From Streptomyces sp. DG2A-72 (lineage in GTDB: Bacteria > Actinomycetota > Actinomycetes > Streptomycetales > Streptomycetaceae), in assembly GCF_030499575.1 (NCBI RefSeq), contig NZ_JASTLC010000001.1, forward strand, positions 6,844,001 to 6,908,000: DNA of 64,000 bases. The letters are read 5' to 3'. This document shows, in pieces, positions 49,445 to 60,219 of this stretch. The position numbers and the translations under genes are program-made. The notes below the pieces were generated by a model. That model worked only from the letters and a program-made list of their open reading frames with translations, had not been told where the DNA came from and did not search any database. How positions within the stretch are numbered: the first letter of the stretch is position 1; the number at the start of each line of letters is the position of its first letter.

Positions 49445-52400
49445 ATGGCGGAACAGCGGCGGTCGGGCGGGGACGGTGCCTCGGCACCCGACCGCGTCCT
49501 GGTGGTCTTCCCCGGCTACCACCGCTCGTGGGCGACATGGATCGCCCAGTGCCTGGAGAGTCACGGAAACCAGGCCACCCTGCAGCGCTGGGACCCGCCG
49601 CGCGAGGTCCCGCTGGAGGACTCGCTCGGCGACCTGCTGCTGTCCTCCGGTCCGGTGCTCCTCGTCCTCGACGACTGGTTCTTCGAACTGGGCCCGCGCC
49701 CGGCCGGCGAGTGGAACGACGTGCTGCGCGGCTTCGTCGCCGCGAACGCCGACCGGTTCGCCGCCGTCAACCTCACCAACCGGCCGCTTCTGCCCGCCAC
49801 CGCGGTCCTCGAACCGGCCAGCCTGTGGGGGCTCAGCGAGGAAGCGGCCGAGGAACGGCTGCTGCGGCGGCTGGGCCTGGAACGCCGTCGTAACCCCAGG
49901 CCGCCCGCCGTCAGGGTCCGCTACCCCGAGACACGGTGCGAGATCTGGGGCGAAGTGCCGCGCCGCAACCCGCGGTTCACGGGCCGCGACGATCTGCTCA
50001 CCGGCATCCACCAGCGCCTCGCCGACGCCGACCGCAGTGCCGCCGTGTGCACCCTGCTGGGCATGTCCGGCATCGGCAAGACCCAGCTCGCCGCCGAATA
50101 CGCGCACCGTTTCAGCCCCGACTACGACGTGGTGTGGTGGGTCAACTCCGACGACCGCAACATCCAGCGGGACCGGCTCGGCGAACTCGCCGTGGAACTC
50201 GGACTGCGCATCGGCAACGAGCCCGGCGAACGCATCCGCGCCGTGCGGGACGCCCTGCGACGCGGCGAGCCGCACACCAACTGGCTGCTGATCTTCGACG
50301 GCTGGGACGACACCGACGGGATCAACGCGCTGCTCCCGCAGGGCTCCGGGCACGTCCTCGTCACCTCACGCAACCGTGCCTGGAGCGAGCACACCGACGT
50401 CCTGGAAATCCCCGCCTTCCTGCGCCAGGAGTCCACCGGCTATCTGATGCGCCGCGCCCCGCACATCACCGCCGACCAGGCGGACGAGGTCGCCGCCGAG
50501 TTCGGCGACGTACCGCTGCCGCTCGTCCAGGCCGCCTCCTGGCTCGGCGAGTCGCGCATGGAAGTGCCGGAGTACCTGCGGATGGTGCGCGAGCGCAGGC
50601 TCACCACGGTCGACGAGCCCGTCACCGGCGACGGCTTCCCGCAGTCGTCCATGACCTCCTGGTCGATACTGCTCAACCGCCTGCGCAACGCCCAGCCGCA
50701 GGCCATCGACGTGCTGGGCCTGTGCACCTCGTTCGCACCCGGACGCATCCCGCTCGGCCTCATCCGCGCCTATCCGCAGGCCGACCTCCCCGAGGAGCTG
50801 CGGTGGATGTCGACCGACCTGGCCGCCTGGACCCGGGCCCTGGACACCCTGGTCAACTACTCGGTGCTCACCCGGGAGACCCGAGGCCCGGTCGGCGCGG
50901 AGATGGGGCCGCACCAGGAGTCGGTGCACATGCACCGGCTGGTCCACGACATCGTCTCCAAGCTGACCAGCGAGGACAGCCGCACCACCCATCGCCGGGC
51001 GGTCCGCATCCTGATCGCACAGGCCGACCCCGGCAACCCCCTGGACAGCAGGAACTGGCCGCTCTACGCCGAACTGGTGCCGCACCTGGAACCCTCGGGC
51101 GCGCTCAGCAGCACCCAGACCCGGGTCCAGGAGACCGTCATGAACTGCCTGCGGTACTGCTTCCGCAGCGGGGAGTACAAGAGCGGTCTGGACCTGGCGC
51201 AGCGGATCCGCGACCACTGGTCGCAGTTCATGGATCCGCTGGCCCAGCCCTTGCTCGACCTGACCACGCAGGAGGGCAACATCCTGCGGGCGATGGGCCG
51301 GTTCCGTGACGCGTACGAGCTGGACCGCGGCGTCCATGAGCAGTTGCACACCGCCGAGCCGCGCAACGAGCTGGCCGAACTGGCCACCAAAGGCTCCATG
51401 GCCGCCGACCTGCGCCACCTGGGCCGCTACGGCGACGCGCACGAGCTGCAACGGGAGACCTTCGACGGCTACGCCCGGCAGCTCGGCCCGGACGAGGCCG
51501 CCACGCTGATCGCCCGGCACAACCTCGGCGTCGGGCTGCGGCTGCTGGGCAGGTACCAGGAGGCGTACGACCTCGACCTGGAGACCCTCGCCCGGCGGGA
51601 GAGCGTGCTGCGCGCCCGGCACATCAACACACTCAGCTCGGGCAACGCGGTCGTGCAGGACCTGCGCTTCCTCGGCCGCTGGCGCGACGCGCTCACCCGT
51701 CAGGAGCCTCTGGTCCGCCTGCATGTGCAGGTGCTCGGCCCGCAGCATCCGCAGACGCTCTCCGCCCGCGGCCAGCTGGTCATGTGCCGCCGCCGTGAGG
51801 GCGGCCAGACCCAGGACGCGGGCCCCGAGATGGCCAGCCTCCTCGAGCAGCTGGCGCAGGTGCACGGCCGCGGGCACTACCGCACCCTGGCCTTCATCTG
51901 CAATTACGGCAACTATCTGCGGGAACACGGTGACCTCAGCCAGTCCCGGGACCTGATCGACGAGGCGGAGGCGGGCTACCGCTCCCTTCTCGGTCCCGCG
52001 CACCCGGTCGCCACCGGCATGCTCTCCAACAGCGGCCTCGTCATGCAGGCCGCCGGTGAACGCGCAGAGGCCATGTCGATGTTCGAGGCCGCGCTGGCCG
52101 GTCTCACCGCCACGCTCGGCCCGGACCACCCGTGGGTCCTGGGCTGCGCCCTCAACGCCGCGAGCGGGCGGAACTTCAACGGCCGTATCGCCGAGGCCGC
52201 GGAGCTGAGCCGGGACACCCTGCGCCGTGCCCGGCACGCGCTGGGCGACGAGCATCCGCTCACGCTGTCCGGGCAGGTGGCGCTGGCCGCGGACCTGCGC
52301 GCGGCGCGCGAGCAGGAGGAGGCCGGGAAGCTCGAGGAAGACGGCCTGCTGGCCCTGACCCGGACGCTCGGCGCGCAGCACCCGCACACCATCTCGGCCC

Positions 52401-52447
52401 GGCAACGCACGCGCCCCTACTGGGACTTCGAGCCCTTCCTGGGCTGA
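49445..52447 (+). CDS. fxsT: TIR-NB-ARC-TPR STAND ATPase (FxSxx-COOH system TPR protein)
   Basis: 1000 aa. Residues ~15-150 are TIR-like (VLVVFPGYHRSWATWIAQCL and an acidic loop LVLDDWFFELG). The NB-ARC module has P-loop GMSGIGKT (206-213), Walker B LLIFDGWDD and the VTSRNR sensor. Residues ~590-1000 contain many TPRs (GRYGDAHELQRETFDGYARQ, GRYQEAYDLDLETLARRE). This architecture is that of plant NLR-like STAND immune receptors and of the FxSxx-system TPR protein. ATG with AGGGAG 6 nt upstream. It ends the conflict locus with a strong terminator. Confidence 0.85.
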   Translation: MAEQRRSGGDGASAPDRVLVVFPGYHRSWATWIAQCLESHGNQATLQRWDPPREVPLEDSLGDLLLSSGPVLLVLDDWFFELGPRPAGEWNDVLRGFVAANADRFAAVNLTNRPLLPATAVLEPASLWGLSEEAAEERLLRRLGLERRRNPRPPAVRVRYPETRCEIWGEVPRRNPRFTGRDDLLTGIHQRLADADRSAAVCTLLGMSGIGKTQLAAEYAHRFSPDYDVVWWVNSDDRNIQRDRLGELAVELGLRIGNEPGERIRAVRDALRRGEPHTNWLLIFDGWDDTDGINALLPQGSGHVLVTSRNRAWSEHTDVLEIPAFLRQESTGYLMRRAPHITADQADEVAAEFGDVPLPLVQAASWLGESRMEVPEYLRMVRERRLTTVDEPVTGDGFPQSSMTSWSILLNRLRNAQPQAIDVLGLCTSFAPGRIPLGLIRAYPQADLPEELRWMSTDLAAWTRALDTLVNYSVLTRETRGPVGAEMGPHQESVHMHRLVHDIVSKLTSEDSRTTHRRAVRILIAQADPGNPLDSRNWPLYAELVPHLEPSGALSSTQTRVQETVMNCLRYCFRSGEYKSGLDLAQRIRDHWSQFMDPLAQPLLDLTTQEGNILRAMGRFRDAYELDRGVHEQLHTAEPRNELAELATKGSMAADLRHLGRYGDAHELQRETFDGYARQLGPDEAATLIARHNLGVGLRLLGRYQEAYDLDLETLARRESVLRARHINTLSSGNAVVQDLRFLGRWRDALTRQEPLVRLHVQVLGPQHPQTLSARGQLVMCRRREGGQTQDAGPEMASLLEQLAQVHGRGHYRTLAFICNYGNYLREHGDLSQSRDLIDEAEAGYRSLLGPAHPVATGMLSNSGLVMQAAGERAEAMSMFEAALAGLTATLGPDHPWVLGCALNAASGRNFNGRIAEAAELSRDTLRRARHALGDEHPLTLSGQVALAADLRAAREQEEAGKLEEDGLLALTRTLGAQHPHTISARQRTRPYWDFEPFLG

Positions 52448-52468
52448 CCGCGACGCCTGACCGCACGC

Positions 52469-52511
52469 CGAAGGGCCCGGCCCCGGAGAAACTCCGGAAC
52501 CGGGCCCTTCG
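52469..52511. terminator. Bidirectional hairpin between fxsT and kgd
   Basis: CGAAGGGCCCGG and CCGGGCCCTTCG form a 12-bp stem, extended by an inner CCGGAG/CTCCGG stem with an AAA loop. Lies between convergent genes. Confidence 0.85.
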
Positions 52512-52543
52512 CCGTGCGTGCCGTCGTGCGTTTGTCGCGAGGA

Positions 52544-55500
52544 CTACGCCTCGAACACCTCACGCACCAACTGCTCCTGCTCGGCCTGGTGCCGCTTCGC
52601 GGAGCCCACCGCCGGGGACGAGCCGTGCGGGCGCGAGATGCGCCGCAGGCGCTCGCCGTGCGGGATGTCGGCGCCGACCGCGAGGTCCAGGTGGTCGATC
52701 AGGTTGAGGGCGATGAACGGCCAGGCACCCTGGTTCGCCGGCTCCTCCTGGGCCCAGAGGTATTTCTCGGCGTTCGAGTACTTGGCGATCTCGGCCTGGA
52801 GCTCGGCACCCGGCAGCGGGTACAGCCGCTCGATACGGATGATCGCCGTGTCCTTGGCGCCGCGCTTCTGGCGCTCCGCCTCCAGGTCATAGTACAGCTT
52901 GCCCGCCACGAAGACGACCTTGCGGACCGCGGCCGGATCCACGGCCGCGTCGCCGATGACCGGGCGGAACTGACCCGACGTGAACTCCTCCGTCTTCGAC
53001 GCGGCGGTCTTGAGGCGCAGCATCGACTTCGGCGTGAAGACCACCAGCGGCTTGTGGTGCGGGTTGTGCACCTGCCACCGCAGGAGGTGGAAGTAGTTCG
53101 ACGGGAGCGTCGGCATCGCGACCGTCATGTTGTTCTGGGCGCAGAGCTGGAGGAAGCGCTCGACGCGGGCCGAGGAGTGGTCCGGGCCCTGGCCCTCGTA
53201 GCCGTGGGGGAGGAGCAGTGTCACGCCGCTCGTCTGGCCCCACTTCTGCTCGGCCGCCGAGATGTACTCGTCGACCACCGTCTGCGCGCCGTTGACGAAG
53301 TCGCCGAACTGCGCCTCCCACATCACGAGCGCGTTGGGACGGGCCAGCGAGTAGCCGTACTCGAAGCCCATGACCGCGTATTCGGACAGCAGGGAGTTGT
53401 AGACGTTGTACCGCGCCTGGTCCTCGGCGAGGTACTGCAGCGGGGTGTACTCCTCGCCCGTCTGACGGTCGATGAGAACCGCGTGGCGCTGGCCGAAGGT
53501 GCCCCGCTGGGAGTCCTGGCCGGACAGGCGGACCGGGGTGCCCTCCAGCAGGAGGGAACCGACCGCGAGGGTCTCACCCATGCCCCAGTCGATCGTGCCG
53601 TCCTCGACCATCGCCGCCCGGCGCTGCAGCTGCGGCAGCAGCCGCGGGTGGACGTGGAAGGAGTCCGGGATGTTGACCTGGGACTCGGCGATCCGCTTGA
53701 CGACCTCCGTGGAGATCGCTGTGCCCACGGCGACCGGGAAGTCGGCCTGGGGGTCCGACACCGGAGCCGCGGCCGGCTGCGAGACCGCCTCACGGACCTC
53801 CGTGAAGACCTTCTCCAACTGGCCCTGGTAGTCCTGCAGCGCCTGCTCGGCCTCTTCCAGGGTGATGTCGCCGCGACCGATCAGGGACTCGGTGTACAGC
53901 TTGCGCACCGAGCGCTTCTTGTCGATCAGGTCGTACATCAGCGGCTGGGTGAAGGCCGGGTTGTCCGACTCGTTGTGACCGCGGCGGCGGTAGCAGATGA
54001 GGTCGATCACCACGTCCTTGTTGAAGGCCTGGCGGAACTCGAAGGCCAGCCGCGCGACGCGCACGCAGGCCTCCGGGTCGTCGCCGTTCACGTGGAAGAT
54101 CGGGGCCTCGATCATGCGCGCCACGTCGGTGGCGTACATCGACGAGCGGGACGACTCCGGCGCGGCGGTGAAGCCCACCTGGTTGTTGATGACGACGTGG
54201 ACCGTGCCGCCGGTGCGGTAGCCGCGCAGCTGCGACATGTTCAGGGTCTCGGCCACCACGCCCTGGCCCGCGAAGGCCGCGTCGCCGTGGATCGCCACCG
54301 GCAGGACCGTGAAGTCCGTGCCGCCCTTGTTGATGATGTCCTGCTTGGCGCGGGAGATGCCCTCGATGACCGGGTCGACCGTCTCCAGGTGGGACGGGTT
54401 CGCGGCCAGGGAGACCTTGATCTGCTCGCCGTCCAGGCCCGTGAACGTGCCCTCGGCGCCCAGGTGGTACTTCACGTCGCCGGAGCCGTGCATCGACTTC
54501 GGGTCGAGGTTGCCCTCGAACTCGCGGAAGATCTGGGCGTACGACTTGCCGACGATGTTGGCGAGCACGTTCAGCCGGCCGCGGTGGGCCATGCCGACGA
54601 CGACCTCGTCCAGGCGGGACTCGGCGGCCGAGTCCAGCACCGCGTCGAGCAGCGGGATGACGGACTCGCCGCCCTCCAGGGAGAAGCGCTTCTGGCCGAC
54701 GTACTTCGTCTGCAGGAAGGTCTCGAAGGCCTCCGCGGCGTTCAGCCGGCGCAGGATGCGCAGCTGCTCCTCGCGCTCCGGCTTGGTGTGGCCGCGCTCG
54801 ACCCGGTCCTGGATCCACTTGCGCTGCTTGGGGTCCTGGATGTGCATGAACTCGATGCCGGTGGTGCGGCAGTACGAGTCGCGCAGCACGCCGAGGATGT
54901 CGCGCAGCTTCATCATCGACTTGCCGGCGAAGCCACCGACGGCGAACTCGCGCTCCAGGTCCCACAGGGTGAGGCCGTGCTCGACGATGTCGAGGTCGGG
55001 GTGCTTGCGCTGGCGGTACTCCAGCGGGTCGGTGTCGGCCATGACGTGGCCGCGGACCCGGTAGGAGTGGATCAGCTCGAAGACGCGGGCGGCCTTCGTC
55101 ACGTCGTCGTCGTGCGACGCGTCGATGTCCTTGAGCCAGCGGACCGGCTCGTAGGGGATGCGCAGCGACTCGAAGATCTCGTCGTAGAACCCGTTCTCGC
55201 CGAGGAGCAGGTTGGCGACCGCGCGCAGGAACTCGCCGGAGGCCGCGCCCTGGATCACCCGGTGGTCATACGTCGACGTGAGCGTCATGACCTTGGAGAT
55301 GCCGAGCTTGTTCAGCGTGTCCTGGGAGGTGCCCTGGAACTCCGCCGGGTAGTCCATGGAGCCGACGCCCATGATGACCGACTGGCCGGGCATCAGGCGG
55401 GGGACCGAGTGGACCGTGCCGAGGCCACCGGGGTTGGTCAGCGAGACCGTGACACCGGTGAAGTCGTCCATCGTCAGCTTGTTGTCGCGGGCGCGACGGA

Positions 55501-56317
55501 CGATGTCCTCGTAGGCCTGCCAGAACTCGAAGAAGTTCAGCGTCTCGGCCTTCTTGATGGCCGCGACGACCAGCTGGCGGTCGCCGTTCGGCTTCACCAG
55601 GTCGATGGCGAGGCCGAGGTTGATGTGCGCCGGCTTGATCAGCGTCGGCTTGCCGTCCTTCTCGCCGAACGCGTAGTTCATCGACGGCATGGCCTTGATG
55701 GCCTGCACCATCGCGTAGCCGATCAGGTGCGTGAAGGAGATCTTCCCGCCCCGGGCGCGCTTGAGGTGGTTGTTGATGACGATGCGGTTGTCGAACAGCA
55801 GCTTCACCGGGACCGCGCGCACGGACGTGGCCGTGGGCAGCTCCAGCGAGGCGTTCATGTTCTTGGCGACCGCGGCGGACGGGCCGCGCAGCGTCACGTA
55901 CTCCGGGCCGTCGGGGGCCTGAGTCGCGGGCGCGGCCTTGGGCGCGGCGGCAGCGGGCTTGGCGGGCGCCTTCGCCGGGGCGGGAGCCGCGGCGGCGGGC
56001 TTCGGGGCCGCGGGCGCCGGAGCCGGGGCGGCGGGAGTGGCCGGTGCGGCCGGGGCCTGCGCCGGCTGAGCCGTGGTGGTGGTGCCCGCGGCCCCCGCGG
56101 CCGCGGTACCCGCCGGAGCCGACGGGGCGGCGGCCCCGGGCTTGTAGTCGGCGAAGAAGTCCCACCAGGCGCGGTCTACAGAATTCGGGTCCTGGAGGTA
56201 CTGCTGATAGATCTCGTCGACGAGCCACTCGTTCGGACCGAACGCGGCCGCGGGGTTCTTCCCCGCTTGGTCGGTGTCGGTCGAGATGCTCGAGTTACTG
56301 GGGGACTGTGGCGACAC
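52544..56317 (-). CDS. kgd: Multifunctional 2-oxoglutarate dehydrogenase/decarboxylase E1-E2o
   Basis: 1257 aa. The N-terminal E1 segment ([18 protein letters not shown]) is followed by an Ala/Pro linker (~60-110), an acyltransferase (E2o-like) domain with the catalytic [14 protein letters not shown], and the full thiamine-diphosphate E1 ([39 protein letters not shown]). This fused form is the actinobacterial Kgd of the TCA cycle. It is regulated by FHA protein GarA/OdhI in relatives. GTG 56317 gives the start [10 protein letters not shown] seen in Streptomyces. The 282-bp gap upstream must hold its promoter; I see nothing specific there. Confidence 0.95.
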   Translation of the reverse strand: MSPQSPSNSSISTDTDQAGKNPAAAFGPNEWLVDEIYQQYLQDPNSVDRAWWDFFADYKPGAAAPSAPAGTAAAGAAGTTTTAQPAQAPAAPATPAAPAPAPAAPKPAAAAPAPAKAPAKPAAAAPKAAPATQAPDGPEYVTLRGPSAAVAKNMNASLELPTATSVRAVPVKLLFDNRIVINNHLKRARGGKISFTHLIGYAMVQAIKAMPSMNYAFGEKDGKPTLIKPAHINLGLAIDLVKPNGDRQLVVAAIKKAETLNFFEFWQAYEDIVRRARDNKLTMDDFTGVTVSLTNPGGLGTVHSVPRLMPGQSVIMGVGSMDYPAEFQGTSQDTLNKLGISKVMTLTSTYDHRVIQGAASGEFLRAVANLLLGENGFYDEIFESLRIPYEPVRWLKDIDASHDDDVTKAARVFELIHSYRVRGHVMADTDPLEYRQRKHPDLDIVEHGLTLWDLEREFAVGGFAGKSMMKLRDILGVLRDSYCRTTGIEFMHIQDPKQRKWIQDRVERGHTKPEREEQLRILRRLNAAEAFETFLQTKYVGQKRFSLEGGESVIPLLDAVLDSAAESRLDEVVVGMAHRGRLNVLANIVGKSYAQIFREFEGNLDPKSMHGSGDVKYHLGAEGTFTGLDGEQIKVSLAANPSHLETVDPVIEGISRAKQDIINKGGTDFTVLPVAIHGDAAFAGQGVVAETLNMSQLRGYRTGGTVHVVINNQVGFTAAPESSRSSMYATDVARMIEAPIFHVNGDDPEACVRVARLAFEFRQAFNKDVVIDLICYRRRGHNESDNPAFTQPLMYDLIDKKRSVRKLYTESLIGRGDITLEEAEQALQDYQGQLEKVFTEVREAVSQPAAAPVSDPQADFPVAVGTAISTEVVKRIAESQVNIPDSFHVHPRLLPQLQRRAAMVEDGTIDWGMGETLAVGSLLLEGTPVRLSGQDSQRGTFGQRHAVLIDRQTGEEYTPLQYLAEDQARYNVYNSLLSEYAVMGFEYGYSLARPNALVMWEAQFGDFVNGAQTVVDEYISAAEQKWGQTSGVTLLLPHGYEGQGPDHSSARVERFLQLCAQNNMTVAMPTLPSNYFHLLRWQVHNPHHKPLVVFTPKSMLRLKTAASKTEEFTSGQFRPVIGDAAVDPAAVRKVVFVAGKLYYDLEAERQKRGAKDTAIIRIERLYPLPGAELQAEIAKYSNAEKYLWAQEEPANQGAWPFIALNLIDHLDLAVGADIPHGERLRRISRPHGSSPAVGSAKRHQAEQEQLVREVFEA

Positions 56318-56599
56318 GGCGGCAACCGCCCTCTTCCGCTTCACAAGGTTATGGACAGCGGGAATCAAGGCTACGCCCCCGTGGCCGCGAAGGTCAGTCC
56401 GGGCCTGCCCATCGTCGTGTAAGTCACACTGAACCGCGTGTTTCGGTGGTGGAAATGGCGGGAAACAGGCGTGGTTCTGGTGCGGAAGGGATGGCTCGAT
56501 CCCGACCCGGCGCGAGCAAGGCGCGGGTCTCTGCCTGATCACACGTGCCTGTCAGCCGGGGACCGACGTGGATCTTGTGGCTCCGGTTCGAACTTTACG

Positions 56600-57706
56600 T
56601 CAACTTGGCATGGATGGCTCGCCCGGAAGGGTGATCAGAATCCGGCAACCTCGCTGGGATTCGGCCACGCCGATCCGGCCGCCATGCAGATCCACCGCCC
56701 AGCGGGCGATCGCCAGACCCAGCCCCGTGCCACCGTCGCTGCCGGGTCCGTGCGGGCGGTTCACGGCTCCCCGGTTGAACCGCTCGAACACGCGGTGCCA
56801 CTCCGACCTCGGGATACCGGGCCCCTCGTCGAGGACCTCCAGCTCCAGCGACTCGGGGTAGTTCCCGCGCCGGGCCTTCACCGTCACCCGGCCGTGCGGC
56901 GGGCTGTGCTTGACCGCGTTGTCGATCAGGTTGGCGACGACCTGGTGGATCCGCTCGGGGTCGGCGTGCGCGGTCAGCTCCGGCGGGGAGACGTCGAGGT
57001 GCAGATGGACGTCCGTACGGGTGTGGGTGCCGGATCCGGACGCGATGCCCGCGCGGACCGGGGCGACCATGTTGGCTTCCTTGAGTACGCCCGACAGATA
57101 CGGCCACACCTCGAAACGCCGCTTCTTCAGCGGTACGACGCCGTTGTCGAGCCGGGAGAGGTCGAGCAGGGTCTCCACCAGCCGACCGAGCCGCTCCGTC
57201 TGCTTCAGGGCCGTCCGCATGGTCTCCGGGTCGGCCTCGGTGACGCCGTCGACGATGTTCTCCAGGACCGCGCGCAGGCCCGCGATCGGCGTACGCAGCT
57301 CGTGCGAGACATTCGCCACCAGCTCCTTGCGCTGGCGCTCCTGCTCCCCCAGCTCGTCGGCCATGGCGTTGATGGTCTCGGCCAGATCGCCCAGCTCGTC
57401 ACGCCGGTTGTCCCGCACCCGGCGCGTGTAGTCGCCCTGCGCGATGGACCGGGCCACCGCGTTCATCTCGTCCAGCGGCGCGGTCAGCGAGTGCGCCACG
57501 AACTGCGTGATCAGCAGTGTGGCGATCATCGAGAAGACCGTGATGAAGCGCAGCTCGGTCTCGGTGCGCATCGCGATCATCATCAGGCCGGTGGTGATCA
57601 GGACCGAGATGACGACGAGCGCGCCCAGCTTGGTCTTGATCGAGAACGGACGTACGCCGCCCCAGGGTTCCCCGGGGCCTCTGCGCGGGGCCGGCCCGTC
57701 GCTCAT
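56600..57706 (-). CDS. Two-component sensor histidine kinase
   Basis: 368 aa. One clear N-terminal hydrophobic region (about 24-70, probably two segments), HAMP (residues ~72-125), dimerisation domain with phosphoacceptor His in VANVSHELRTPIAGL, and HATPase boxes N (NLIDNAVKHSPP), G1 (DEGPGIP) and G2 (GTGLGLAIARW). ATG 57706 overlaps the regulator stop. Almost no extracytoplasmic loop is present, so it probably senses within the membrane or via another protein. The signal is unknown. Confidence 0.9.
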   Translation of the reverse strand: MSDGPAPRRGPGEPWGGVRPFSIKTKLGALVVISVLITTGLMMIAMRTETELRFITVFSMIATLLITQFVAHSLTAPLDEMNAVARSIAQGDYTRRVRDNRRDELGDLAETINAMADELGEQERQRKELVANVSHELRTPIAGLRAVLENIVDGVTEADPETMRTALKQTERLGRLVETLLDLSRLDNGVVPLKKRRFEVWPYLSGVLKEANMVAPVRAGIASGSGTHTRTDVHLHLDVSPPELTAHADPERIHQVVANLIDNAVKHSPPHGRVTVKARRGNYPESLELEVLDEGPGIPRSEWHRVFERFNRGAVNRPHGPGSDGGTGLGLAIARWAVDLHGGRIGVAESQRGCRILITLPGEPSMPS

Positions 57707-58443
57707 GGCGTCGGCGTCTCCAGCGCATAGCCCACGCCGTGCACCGTACGGATCCGCTCGGCGCCGATCTTCCGCCGCAGCGCCTTGATGTGGCTGTCGA
57801 CGGTCCGGGTGCCGGAGGCGTCCGCCCAGTCCCACACCTCGGCGAGCAGCTGCTCACGGGAGAGCACCGCGCGCGGGGTGTTCGCCAGGCACACCAGCAG
57901 GTCGAACTCGGTGGGCGTGAGGTGCACGTCCTCCGAGCGCACCCGCACCCGGCGCTGCGCGTGGTCGATCTCCAGCTCGCCGAGGCGCAGGATGCCGCTG
58001 CGCGGCGTGGAGGCGGCGATCGCGGCCCGCTCCACCCGGCGCAGCAGTACGTGCACCCGGGCGGCCAGCTCCCGCATGGAGAACGGCTTGGTCATGTAGT
58101 CGTCGGCGCCGACGCCGAGCCCGACCAGCATGTCCGTCTCGTCGTCGCGTGCCGTGAGCATCAGCACCGGCACCGGCCTGGCGGCCTGCACGCGCCGGCA
58201 GACCTCCAGGCCGTCGAAGCCCGGCAGCATGATGTCGAGGATCAGCAGGTCCGGCTGCCAGGCCTCGGCCGTGTCGACGGCGGCCGGGCCGTCGCCCGCC
58301 GTCTGTACGAGAAATCCTTCGGCACGCAGGCGGGTGGCGATGGCGTCCACGATCGTGGGGTCGTCCTCGACCACCAGCACCCGGCGCTGTGCGCCGGGGG
58401 TGGCCGTTGCCGTGCCGTTGTGGGAGGTGTGTGTCTGCTCCAT
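57703..58443 (-). CDS. OmpR-family response regulator
   Basis: 246 aa. The receiver domain has the acidic pair EDD (about 26-28), phosphorylated Asp in LLILDIMLPGFDG, the Thr of MLTARDDE and Lys in YMTKPFS. The C-terminal winged helix reads LTPTEFDLLVCLANTPRAVLSRE and TRTVDSHIKALRRKIG. Translationally coupled to the kinase through ATGA. Target genes are not evident. Confidence 0.92.
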   Translation of the reverse strand: MEQTHTSHNGTATATPGAQRRVLVVEDDPTIVDAIATRLRAEGFLVQTAGDGPAAVDTAEAWQPDLLILDIMLPGFDGLEVCRRVQAARPVPVLMLTARDDETDMLVGLGVGADDYMTKPFSMRELAARVHVLLRRVERAAIAASTPRSGILRLGELEIDHAQRRVRVRSEDVHLTPTEFDLLVCLANTPRAVLSREQLLAEVWDWADASGTRTVDSHIKALRRKIGAERIRTVHGVGYALETPTP

Positions 58444-58567
58444 CGCCCGCCCCTGAAGTTGCTTTCCGGAATCCGTGGGGTGATCCCTTATGACTGCGCA
58501 TGACTGCGATTGACGCTTGAATGATCGGCGTCAGGGAAGCAGAGTACGGGGAGTCACCGTCCGTTTG

Positions 58568-59245
58568 CTATCCAGGTCGGACGCCGAGATGCACGACGTC
58601 CGGCACGCCCCGGGCAACGGGGATCTCATCGGTACGCACCTGTTGGAAACCGGCATTCCATAGGGTTCCTTCAAATTCCGGAGAGGGCTTCGCCGACCAT
58701 ACGGCCAGCACGCCCCCTGGCCTCAACACCCTTGCGCAGCTTGCCAGTCCGGCCGGTGAGTACAGTCCGTCGTTGTCCTCGGTGACGGTCCATTCGGGCC
58801 CGTTGTCGATGTCGAGGCACAGGGCGTCGTACGTGTCGGAAATCTCATTGACGTAAGAGATCAGGTCACTTTCGACGATCTCCGTGCGGGGATCCGCGAG
58901 GGCCTTCGCGGACACTGCGGACAGTGGACCTTGACGGTGCCAGTCGATGACGGCCGGTTCGCGTTCGACGACGGTAATGCGGCCCCAGCGCCGATTCTCC
59001 GCGGCATGTGCGAGCGAGAAACCTACGCCCAGGCCTCCGATCAGCACGTTCGGCCGCTCACGGGCGTCCAGGGCGTCGAGTGCGACGTCGACGAGCCGCC
59101 GCTCCGAGCGGCCGTCGGAGGTGTCCATCAGGAAGCAGCCGTTCGCGATGATCTGCAGCAGTTCGCCGTGGCGGCGCAGGACGACCTCTCCGTGCGGGCC
59201 CTCACGACGGTCCAGGACTTCGGGCATGTCGTATGCGGTGGGCAT
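58568..59245 (-). CDS. Spermidine-synthase-like protein
   Basis: 225 aa with a Rossmann methyltransferase-type fold of the spermine/spermidine synthase family. The dinucleotide-type loop is VLIGGLGVGFSLAHA, the acidic ITVVEREP follows strand 2, and CLDIDNGPEW replaces the substrate-binding Asp loop of true synthases. The N-terminal beta domain is short. True aminopropyl-transfer activity is doubtful; many such actinobacterial proteins are of unknown function. Confidence 0.75.
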   Translation of the reverse strand: MPTAYDMPEVLDRREGPHGEVVLRRHGELLQIIANGCFLMDTSDGRSERRLVDVALDALDARERPNVLIGGLGVGFSLAHAAENRRWGRITVVEREPAVIDWHRQGPLSAVSAKALADPRTEIVESDLISYVNEISDTYDALCLDIDNGPEWTVTEDNDGLYSPAGLASCARVLRPGGVLAVWSAKPSPEFEGTLWNAGFQQVRTDEIPVARGVPDVVHLGVRPG

Positions 59246-59416
59246 CGACCCATCGTGGCACTTCTCTGACGGATTGTTGACGCAATCGCGGAGAGAGCAC
59301 GGAGTGCCGGTGGTCGTCTGAGAGTTGAGTGTGAATCGGGTGTGAGGTGGCGCCGGTCACAGACAGGGCCTCGTCGGGGCGCAGAGGGTGGGGCGAAACG
59401 GAAGGAGCGCCGCACG

Positions 59417-60219
59417 GTGGAACGGAACGCGCCCACGACGTCTCCTGACGTCCTTCCCGAGGTCTCCGGGCTGCTGAACGGAATGCCGCGGCAACGGGGA
59501 CCGGTGCCGGCGCCCCTCGCCGGCGAGCCCCGCGTCCATGGCTGCTGCTGCCCACCCCCACGGGCACCCCCTTCACCTTCAGCTACGCGGCCGTGCTGGC
59601 GGGCACCTCGCTGATCATGGAGTACGCCGACCCGGCCGTCGTCCACACCCTCGTCCAGGGCTCCAGCACGGACGTGGCGCACCTCGTCGCCACACCCGCG
59701 TTCGTGCTGCTGGCCAGCGCGCTGTGGGTCGCGGGCGGGTTGCTGTCGCCGTTCGCGGTGGCCTTCCTGCTCGTCCTCACCGCCCTGGAACGGCGGATCG
59801 GCGGGGCGCGCACGGCCGTCGTGTTCCTGGTCGGCCATGTGCTGACCACCCTCGCGACCGAAGTCCCCATCGGCCTCGCGGTGCTGGCGGGCCATCTGCC
59901 CGACACCTCACTCCACCGCCTCGACTACGGCATCAGCTTCGGCGTCGCGGCCTCGATCGGCGCGTTGGCGGGCCTGCTGTCACCGTGGCTGCGGTGGCCG
60001 CTGCTGGGTCTGTTCGGCTGGGTGCTCGTGGAGGACCTGATCGCGTTCCTGGATCCGATGTCCAACTGGGGGCATCTGATCGCGCTGGGGATCGGGATCG
60101 GGATGTGGCCGATGGTGCGGCGTGCGCTCCGCTCCAGCTGCTGCGATGGGTCGGCGGTCGTCTGCGGCGCCGTCGTGGCTGGTCGCGCAGTTCCCCGCGC
60201 CCCTTCGGGGCGCGGGTGA
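59417..60219 (+). pseudogene. Rhomboid-like membrane protein with a frameshift near its N terminus
   Basis: The main frame (from about 59532 to 60219) encodes a six-segment rhomboid-like protein (LLLPTPTGTPFTFSYAAVLAG, LTALERRIGG, HRLDYGISFGVAASIGALAGLL) but has no start codon before GTG 59593, which is inside the first membrane segment. The N terminus (VERNAPTTSPDVLPEVSG, GTG 59417 with AAGGAG upstream) is in another frame. One extra C in the CCCC run at 59528-59531 would join them. Either a recent mutation or a sequencing error. The C-terminal ~30 residues are encoded by interspersed repeat copy 5, which supplied the stop. Confidence 0.65.

Noticed and set aside
52514..56422. 1300-codon plus-strand open frame opposite kgd
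   Set aside because: Antisense shadow of a strongly conserved gene in high-GC DNA; the translation is repetitive Val/Leu/Arg/Asp without domains.
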